Shown here: positions 6,187-10,815 of the stretch, piece by piece | How the letters are laid out: each line of letters begins with the position of its first letter | How positions within the stretch are numbered: position 1 is the first letter of the stretch | NCBI GenBank assembly: GCA_013360825.1 | Contig: JABWAY010000133.1 | Location: 1-10,815 of the forward strand | DNA from: Candidatus Brocadiia bacterium | GTDB taxonomy: Bacteria > Planctomycetota > MHYJ01 > WSZJ01 | Direction: 5' to 3' | Length of the DNA: 10,815 nt | Translations under genes and position numbers: made by a program | Notes under the pieces: model-generated | Told to the model about the DNA's origin: nothing | The model's database searches: none | The model's input: the letters and a program-made list of their open reading frames with translations, nothing else

Positions 6187-7212
6187 ATGCGCACCTGGCT
6201 GCTCGCGGCCTGTCTGGCCGCCGTCACCACGCCCGCCCTCGCCGACACCGTCTGGCTCAAGAACGGCGGGAAGCTCGAGGGGGTCACCACCTCCGTCGAG
6301 GGCGAACGCCTTGTCGTCCGCACGCAGGCGGGGACCGTCAAGTTCAACCGCGAGGACGTCCTCAAGGTCGTCCACAAGGCGACGGCGATGGAGGAATACG
6401 AACTGGCCGCCGCGAAGGTGAAGCCGGGGGACGCCAGGGGGCACTACGAGCTCGCCGACTGGTGCGCGGCGAGAGATCTGAAACGCTTCGAGCGGGTCGA
6501 GCTGGAAGCGACGATCGCGGCGGACCCGGAGCATATCGGCGCGCGGTCCCGTCTCGGATACGAGAAGGTCGGGAAGAACTGGCTGCGCGGCGAGGAGCTG
6601 CTGGTGGCGCGCGGCATGGTGAAGGTGGACGGCAAGTGGATGACGAAGGAAGCGGCGGCGGCGGTGGCTGCGGAGAAGGAACGGATCCGGCTGGACCGCG
6701 CGCTGGCGGCGGCGGAGGCGAAGGCGGCGCGCGAGGCGAAGGAGACGGAGGGCGACCGGCTGCGCGAGTTCTATGAGTCGCAGGACCGCGTCCGTCGCTA
6801 TCTCGACCGGCGCGGCGACGACTTCGATGGACGGCGTTCTCCGCGCCCCTACCCCGGCGGATACCGGGACTGGTACTCCGATCCGTGGAGCGGCGGGTAC
6901 TACCAGGTCGGTGTGATCGGCTACCCCTGGTACGGGTACTCCAGGTATCCCCGCTATGGTTACGGCGGGTACTCCGCCGGCATCCGCTACTCCAGCGGCC
7001 GCTATTCCTTCTCCTTCGGCACCTCTCACTACGGCTACGGTTCCTCTTACGGCTACGGGCATCGCCGGTACAGCGGCGGGTCGTACTCGAGCCCGTACTA
7101 CGGCCCGGTCGGCGGGTACGTTCCGGGGGGCAGCCCGTACAATCCCGGTTACTACAACAGTTCGGGGTCGTTCGACCGCGGCGGCAATCCGCACTACGGC
7201 GGAGCGCGCTGA
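6187..7212 (+). CDS. Secreted protein with coiled coil and Tyr/Gly/Arg-rich C-terminal tail
   Basis: This 341-residue exported protein has a clear signal peptide, MRTWLLAACLAAVTTPALA, with cleavage expected after residue 19. The mature part begins with a small beta-type module, DTVWLKNGGKLEG to NREDVLKVV (20-62), of a kind seen in many planctomycete exported proteins. A helical, TPR-like segment with two basic 'G-x-W' turns follows: HYELADWCAARDLKRFERV (86-104), LGYEKVGKNWLRGEE (123-137) and MVKVDGKWMTKEAA (144-157). Then comes an Ala/Glu/Lys/Arg-rich likely coiled coil (about 154-207). The tail (about 217-341) is low complexity, with 27 Tyr among the last 120 residues, many Gly, Ser and Arg, and no Lys or Leu. 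The ATG at 6187 has AGGAG 8 nt upstream and fits the signal peptide; an upstream in-frame TTG is less likely. Function is unknown; a structural or surface role is my inference. Confidence 0.82.
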   Translation: MRTWLLAACLAAVTTPALADTVWLKNGGKLEGVTTSVEGERLVVRTQAGTVKFNREDVLKVVHKATAMEEYELAAAKVKPGDARGHYELADWCAARDLKRFERVELEATIAADPEHIGARSRLGYEKVGKNWLRGEELLVARGMVKVDGKWMTKEAAAAVAAEKERIRLDRALAAAEAKAAREAKETEGDRLREFYESQDRVRRYLDRRGDDFDGRRSPRPYPGGYRDWYSDPWSGGYYQVGVIGYPWYGYSRYPRYGYGGYSAGIRYSSGRYSFSFGTSHYGYGSSYGYGHRRYSGGSYSSPYYGPVGGYVPGGSPYNPGYYNSSGSFDRGGNPHYGGAR

Positions 7213-7277
7213 GGGGGGACGGGAAGGAATAGCCGGGCCCCCTGCCCCGCGGCTCACGGCGGACCTGGCGGGGGTGA

Positions 7278-7310
7278 GGACGCCCGGGGCGGATGGGCGC
7301 CCCCGCGTCC
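7278..7310. terminator. Bidirectional hairpin between convergent genes
   Basis: GGACGC (7278-7283) pairs with GCGTCC (7305-7310), and GGGGCG (7286-7291) pairs with CGCCCC (7298-7303). The two 6-bp stems are separated by a small CC/C internal loop, with a 6-nt apical loop. It lies 66 bp after the Tyr-rich protein gene and 4 bp after the stop of the convergent zinc-ribbon gene, so it can serve both. No T-run is present. Confidence 0.45.
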
Positions 7311-7314
7311 CGGG

Positions 7315-7560
7315 TCAGGCCAGCGCGCCCAGCAGCCAGCCGACCAGCCAGAGCCCGACGACGACCAGCGCCAGGACCGCCCCCAGTTTCATCCAGAGCG
7401 GCCAGCCGCCCCCCGCCGGGGCGTCCAGCACCCAGTCACCGCAGCGGGGGCAGCGCTCGGCCTCCTGCGAAATCTCCGCGCCGCACGAAGGACACGGGGC
7501 GACCCGGTCGGACTCGTCGTCCGGTCCGTCCGTGTCGCGGTCGTCGTCGTCCCAGTCCAC
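7315..7560 (-). CDS. Acidic zinc-ribbon, tail-anchored membrane protein
   Basis: This small protein is 81 residues long if started at the GTG at 7560. It has three parts: an Asp-rich N-terminus (residues 2-18), a zinc ribbon CPSC-x10-CPRC (23-26 and 37-40) and one hydrophobic segment (about 54-80) that ends at the last residue. It is therefore likely anchored by its tail with the ribbon in the cytoplasm. Similar acidic zinc-ribbon proteins of unknown role are common in planctomycete-like genomes. The frame stays open upstream into the oppositely oriented metallopeptidase gene, but no ATG, GTG or TTG occurs in frame in the stretch just before 7560. The GTG also has a TACGAT box 6 nt upstream and no Shine-Dalgarno site, as expected for a leaderless message. 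The start remains the least certain part. The partner and function are unknown. Confidence 0.68.
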   Translation of the reverse strand: MDWDDDDRDTDGPDDESDRVAPCPSCGAEISQEAERCPRCGDWVLDAPAGGGWPLWMKLGAVLALVVVGLWLVGWLLGALA

Positions 7561-7566
7561 CCGGTC

Positions 7567-7572
7567 ATCGTA
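7567..7572 (-). promoter_or_regulatory. Candidate -10 box of the zinc-ribbon gene
   Basis: The minus strand reads TACGAT here (4 of 6 to TATAAT), six bases before the GTG at 7560. This is the same distance as between the fbp -10 box and its ATG. No convincing -35 box is seen about 17 nt further upstream, so the call is weak. Confidence 0.3.
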
Positions 7573-7629
7573 ATCGACGACCCGCCCGCGTTCCCGGAAT
7601 ACGCCCCGGACCGCGAACGTTTCAGGAGT

Positions 7630-8322
7630 ATGTTCCTCGACCCTCTCTACCTCATCCTGGTCGGGCCCGCCTTCCTGCTCTCCCTCGTGGCGCAGGGCTG
7701 GGTGCGGTCGGCGTTCTCCCGGTGGTCCCGCGTCCGCCACTCCGGAAACCTGACCGGCGCGGAAGCCGCCCGGCGCGTCCTCCGGGCGGCGGGAATCCAC
7801 GACGTCCGGATCGAACCGACGGGCGGGTTTCTCGGGGACCACTACGACCCGAGGTCGCGGACGCTTCGCCTGTCTCACCAGAATCATGACACACCCAGCG
7901 TGGCCGCCGTCGCCATCGCGGCACACGAGGCGGGGCACGCGATCCAGCAGGCACGCCGCTACCCCGCCCTCGCGCTCCGGACCGCGCTCGTCCCGCTCGC
8001 GGGACTCGGAAACATCGGCCTCCTCATGGTCATGGCCGGCTTCTTCCTCCAGGCGCTGGACCTCGTGAAGATCGGAACCCTGCTCTTCGGCACGATCGTC
8101 GCCTTCCAGATCGTCACGCTCCCCGTCGAGTTTGACGCCAGCCGCAGGGCGATGGCGATGCTGCGACAGACGGGAATCGTCTCCGGCGACGAGGCGGTCG
8201 GCGCCCGGCGCGTGCTGACGGCGGCGGCGATGACCTATGTCGCCGCAGCCGCGGCGGCCGTCTCCCAGCTCCTCTACTTCGCCCTCCGCGGCGGCCTCCT
8301 GGGAGGCCGCAGGGACGGGTAG
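7630..8322 (+). CDS. yugP: YugP-type membrane zinc metallopeptidase
   Basis: This 230-residue protein matches the YugP family of neutral zinc metallopeptidases (Zn_protease_2 type). It starts MFLDPLYLILVGPAFLLSLVAQ, a first membrane segment, followed by GFLGDHYDPRSRTLRLS (66-82), the catalytic AAHEAGHAIQ (97-106, HEAGH) and LPVEFDASRRA (164-174), which probably supplies the third zinc ligand, Glu167. About four membrane segments are expected (about 5-22, 117-140, 146-164 and 196-218). The length is normal. YugP proteins are widespread, but a substrate is not known to me. The ATG at 7630 is supported by the family's usual N-terminus, yet the only AGGAG (7624-7628) is 1 nt away, too close for normal use. 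It is divergent from the zinc-ribbon gene (69 bp between starts) and its stop is 3 bp from the stop of the convergent TPR gene. Confidence 0.9.
   Translation: MFLDPLYLILVGPAFLLSLVAQGWVRSAFSRWSRVRHSGNLTGAEAARRVLRAAGIHDVRIEPTGGFLGDHYDPRSRTLRLSHQNHDTPSVAAVAIAAHEAGHAIQQARRYPALALRTALVPLAGLGNIGLLMVMAGFFLQALDLVKIGTLLFGTIVAFQIVTLPVEFDASRRAMAMLRQTGIVSGDEAVGARRVLTAAAMTYVAAAAAAVSQLLYFALRGGLLGGRRDG
8291..8310. terminator. Hairpin inside the 3' end of the metallopeptidase gene
   Basis: GCGGCCTCC (8291-8299) and GGAGGCCGC (8302-8310) are perfect inverted repeats with a 2-nt gap, in practice an 8-bp stem with a 4-nt CTGG loop. They encode GGLLGGR near the metallopeptidase C-terminus. Read leftwards, the hairpin starts 16 nt after the TPR gene's stop, a normal terminator position. 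With only 3 bp between the two stop codons there is no room for a separate terminator. No T-run follows. Confidence 0.4.
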
Positions 8323-8325
8323 CCG

Positions 8326-10815
8326 CTACCGTCCGCCCGCGGCAGACCGAACCTCCCCCAGCGTCTTCTCCGCCAGCGCCCGGTGGGTCCACCCCTCGGG
8401 AACGGTCTTGAGAAGCGTCTCGAGATCCGTCTGCGCGCCCTTCAGGTCGCCGCCGCGCTTGCGCGCCAGTCCCCGGATCAGGAGCGCCTCCGGGAGATTC
8501 GGGCGGACCGCCAGGGCCCGGGTGCAGTCCGCAATCGAGGCGGCATCGTCTCCGTTCCCGTAGCGGGCGCTGGCACGGTTGAGCAGCGCCTCGGGGGAAT
8601 CGGGCAGAAGCGCGAGGGCCGCCGTGGCATCCTCGATCGCCCCCCGCAGGTCGCCTTTCTGCTGCCGCGCCCCGCCCCGGTTGATCAGCGCCGCCGGAAA
8701 CGCCGGCTGAATCGCGAGCGCCGCGTCGTAGTCGGCGATCGCCGCGTCCAGATCTCCCAGCGCCTTGAGGGCGTCGCCGCGGCTCGCGAGCGCATCGGCA
8801 TAGCGGGGTTTGATCCGGAGCGCCTCGGTGCAGTCGGCGACGGCGCCCCGGAAGTCGCGGAGGGCGGACCGGGTCAGCGAGCGGTTGAACAGCGCCTCCG
8901 GGTACCGGGGATTCAGCGCGAGCGCGGCCGTGGCGTCCTCCAGCGCACCACGGAGATCCCCGCGCGCCTTGCGGATCACGCCCCTGTGGTTCCAGGCCTC
9001 AGGTTCCGCGGGATCCAGCCGCACCGCCTCCTCCAGGTCTCGCAGCGCTCCGTCCAGGTCCCCCAGCGCCTTCTTCCCGATCCCTCGGTTGGAATACGCG
9101 GCCGCCGCTCGGGGGTTGATCCGGATCGCTTCCGTGCAGTCGGCGAGCAGTCCCTCCACGTCGCCCTTCGCGAACCTCGCCGCCCCCCGGTTCGCGAGCG
9201 AGGCCGTGTGCGCGGGATCGATCCGCAGCGCTTCGTCGTAGTCCGCGATCGCCCCGTCCAGGTCTCCAGAGTCCATCCGCGCCCCCCCGCGGCTGTACCA
9301 GGCCTCCACCAGCTTCGGGTTCATCCCGAGCGCCGCGTCGTAGTCGCGGATCGCCCCCGCAAGATCGCCCTTCGCGTCCCGCGCCAGTCCCCGGAAGAAG
9401 ACCGTATCCGCGTTCCGTGGATCGAGCGCCAGCGCCTCCGTGGAGTCCGCGATCGCCCCGTCGAGGTCGCCCTTCGCCTTCCGCACGCTCGCCCGGTACG
9501 CCCAGGACTTCGCCTCCCGCGGGTTGAGCGCGAGCGCTTCGGAAAAGTCGCGCAGGGCCGCGTCGAGGTCGCCTTTGCCGCGATGCGCCAGCCCGCGGTT
9601 GTGCAGGGCGCCGGAGAGGCGCGGGGAGAGGTCGAGCGCGCGCGTGGAGTCCGCGATCGCCCTGTCCCACTCCCGTTTCGCCTGCCAGGCGCTCGCCCTC
9701 GACCCCCACGCGACCGCCCAGTCGGGGCGCAGTTCCAGGCAGGCCGAGTAGTCGGACAGGGCGCCGTCCGTGTCCCCGGATTCCAGGAGGGCCGCGGCGC
9801 GATTGTAGAGCGCGGCGGCCCAGCGGGGGCGGAATCGAAGCGCCTCGGAGTTGTCGCGGATGGCGCCGGTGAGATCCCCCTCCGACTTCAGGGTATTGGC
9901 GCGGCAGAACAGCGCGAAGGCGTGCGTCGGGCGGAGCTGGATCGCCACGTCGTAGCCGCGGGCGGGAAGGCCCTGCTGCTGCTCCACCAGTCCCGCGAGC
10001 CAGTGGAACTCCTCCACGCCGGGCTTGCCGTCGAAGTCGCGGATCCCCCGGGCGGCCAGGGCGGCCAGGGTGTCCCGGTCGGCGCGCGCGTGGGCCAGGA
10101 GCGCCTCGCCGACCGCCCGCTGGAGCGGGTCTTCGAATCCGACCCCGTGGCGCGCCGCCTCGAGCTCGGCCATCCCCAGTTCCGCGCACCGCCCCGCCTC
10201 GACCCGGTTTGCCTCCCGCTCCTCCTGGGTCGTCCCGAGGCTGAGCTGGAAGGCGCGCAGAAGGAGCACGCGCCCGAGCTCGTAGTGGGCCGGCCCGAAC
10301 TCCGGCCGCAACCGGATCGCCGTCCGCCAGCATTCCTCGGCCCGATCTTCGTACCCGCGAAGGTCCCAGCACCGTCCCAGCAGGTGGTGCGCGAGGGCGA
10401 GATCCGGCGCCTTGCCGATTGCGGCCTCGATGTGCTTCTGCCCCTCCTCCACGCGCGCCGCCAGGTCGGCATACGCGACGTTCCGGTCGTAGAGGGACAG
10501 CGTTGCGGCGTCCAGCCCCTTCCGACCCAGCTCCAGGAGCTCTCCGGCTTCCTCGTGGAGCCGGCGGTTCCGATCCGCGGTCTCGGCCTGGCGGCGGGAC
10601 GCAACCAGGGCGTCTTCGCGCGACTTCCGAAGCGCACTCAGCCGGTGCTCGACCCGCTCCAGCCCGCGCTTCGCTCCCGCATGGGCTCCCTCGAGCGCCA
10701 GCACGACCTGGAAGGCCTCGCGCGCGTCGTCGAGGTTCCTCTCGAGGGCGGGGCCCGCGGCGGGGTCGTCGGCCCCGGCCGCCGTCTCGGCCGCGGCGGC
10801 GCGTTCGAGCGCTTC
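8326..10815 (-). CDS. Long TPR-repeat protein, N-terminus outside the window (partial)
   Basis: The frame runs from the right edge to the TAG at 8326-8328, giving at least 829 residues. It is already open at the edge (EALERAAAAE...), so the GTG at 10704 is not taken as the start. Near the edge is a TPR-like helix pair (LDDAREAFQVVLALEGAHAG), then an Arg/Glu-rich likely coiled coil (about 10670-10540) and irregular TPRs such as DLALAHHLLGRCWDLRGYED. A helical stretch with AFQLSLGTTQEEREANR follows, then fifteen contiguous 34-residue TPRs and a 20-residue cap. TPR solenoids bind proteins. In planctomycete-type bacteria this form of TPR tail is often fused behind a membrane Ser/Thr kinase, so a kinase may lie beyond the edge; that is inference. 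No enzyme domain is visible. The protein converges on the metallopeptidase gene. Confidence 0.85.
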   Translation of the reverse strand, partial: EALERAAAAETAAGADDPAAGPALERNLDDAREAFQVVLALEGAHAGAKRGLERVEHRLSALRKSREDALVASRRQAETADRNRRLHEEAGELLELGRKGLDAATLSLYDRNVAYADLAARVEEGQKHIEAAIGKAPDLALAHHLLGRCWDLRGYEDRAEECWRTAIRLRPEFGPAHYELGRVLLLRAFQLSLGTTQEEREANRVEAGRCAELGMAELEAARHGVGFEDPLQRAVGEALLAHARADRDTLAALAARGIRDFDGKPGVEEFHWLAGLVEQQQGLPARGYDVAIQLRPTHAFALFCRANTLKSEGDLTGAIRDNSEALRFRPRWAAALYNRAAALLESGDTDGALSDYSACLELRPDWAVAWGSRASAWQAKREWDRAIADSTRALDLSPRLSGALHNRGLAHRGKGDLDAALRDFSEALALNPREAKSWAYRASVRKAKGDLDGAIADSTEALALDPRNADTVFFRGLARDAKGDLAGAIRDYDAALGMNPKLVEAWYSRGGARMDSGDLDGAIADYDEALRIDPAHTASLANRGAARFAKGDVEGLLADCTEAIRINPRAAAAYSNRGIGKKALGDLDGALRDLEEAVRLDPAEPEAWNHRGVIRKARGDLRGALEDATAALALNPRYPEALFNRSLTRSALRDFRGAVADCTEALRIKPRYADALASRGDALKALGDLDAAIADYDAALAIQPAFPAALINRGGARQQKGDLRGAIEDATAALALLPDSPEALLNRASARYGNGDDAASIADCTRALAVRPNLPEALLIRGLARKRGGDLKGAQTDLETLLKTVPEGWTHRALAEKTLGEVRSAAGGR
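8389..9918 (-). repeat. Fifteen tandem 34-residue TPR units (102-bp period)
   Basis: The coding sequence holds fifteen consecutive TPRs with no insertion or deletion, 510 codons in all. The working consensus is xALxNRGxAR-xKGDLDGAIAD-xTEALALxPRxA. Units 7-9, for example, share KGDL-x-GAI and the D-x-x-x-AL helix. At DNA level the units are similar every 102 bp but clearly diverged, so this is a protein repeat and not satellite DNA. Confidence 0.9.

Noticed and set aside
2919..6776. A 1285-codon open frame on the plus strand across fbp, the toroid gene and the phosphodiesterase gene
   Set aside because: It is antisense to three well-recognised genes, is Arg/Pro/Gly-rich with no family resemblance, and reflects the scarcity of stop codons in GC-rich DNA.
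5617..7257. A 546-codon minus-strand frame antisense to the Tyr-rich protein gene
   Set aside because: It runs through the divergent promoter region and both flanking genes, whose signal peptides and ribosome sites define the real frames.
8389..9918. Tandem 102-bp repeats as satellite DNA or a CRISPR-like array
   Set aside because: The units encode an unbroken series of 34-residue TPRs with diverged DNA; there are no identical short repeats with unique spacers.
8999..10372. A 457-codon minus-strand frame inside the TPR gene
   Set aside because: It is a shifted frame of the TPR repeat coding sequence; the periodic Gly/Arg-rich product mirrors the 102-bp repeat.
1..10815. Signs of a mobile element, phage, defence island or toxin-antitoxin pair
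   Set aside because: No transposase, integrase, terminal repeats, nuclease or small toxin gene pair is seen; base composition looks even across the window.

Overview
The window is very GC-rich (about 70 %, judged by eye) and densely packed with bacterial genes. It holds eleven protein-coding genes, two of them cut by the window edges, and no tRNA, rRNA, CRISPR array or insertion sequence that I can see. Several gene types together suggest a planctomycete-like bacterium (Planctomycetota or a close relative). These are a secreted alpha/alpha-toroid protein with squalene-cyclase-like repeats, a secreted protein opening with DTVWLKNGG and carrying 'LGY..vgk.W' and 'vdGKWmTKE' segments, a long TPR protein of the kind found behind Ser/Thr kinases in that phylum, and an acidic zinc-ribbon membrane protein. 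The lineage is an inference from protein style and is not proven.

Layout from left to right: (1) The end of a C39-like cysteine peptidase (+) is followed by a YciA-type acyl-CoA thioesterase (+). (2) A leftward run from 4634 to 760 reads fbp (class I fructose-1,6-bisphosphatase), a glycerophosphodiester phosphodiesterase, a rhodanese lipoprotein and a cardiolipin synthase. The first three are separated by 6 bp and by a 7-bp overlap, so this is almost certainly one operon. A good sigma70-like promoter, TTGACC-N17-TAGCAT, lies just upstream of the fbp ATG. (3) A divergent pair follows: a secreted toroid protein (-) and a secreted protein with a tyrosine/glycine/arginine-rich tail (+), separated by 184 bp containing a dyad and a candidate promoter. 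(4) A small acidic zinc-ribbon, tail-anchored protein (-) is divergent from a YugP-type membrane zinc metallopeptidase (+). (5) A long leftward TPR protein with fifteen contiguous 34-residue repeats runs off the right edge.

Functionally, the leftward operon combines phospholipid synthesis and turnover with gluconeogenesis. Cardiolipin synthase releases glycerol and the phosphodiesterase releases glycerol-3-phosphate. Both could enter the triose-phosphate pool and leave it through fructose-1,6-bisphosphatase. The middle and right parts are mostly envelope proteins: two exported proteins, two membrane proteins and a probable signalling or scaffold protein.

The window is mainly ordinary chromosomal sequence. 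The points most worth a second look are the possibly leaderless promoter geometry repeated at two genes, the FUS-like Tyr/Arg-rich exported tail, the composition of the fbp operon, and hairpins placed at or inside the ends of tightly convergent genes. I did not find a clearly new multi-gene system.
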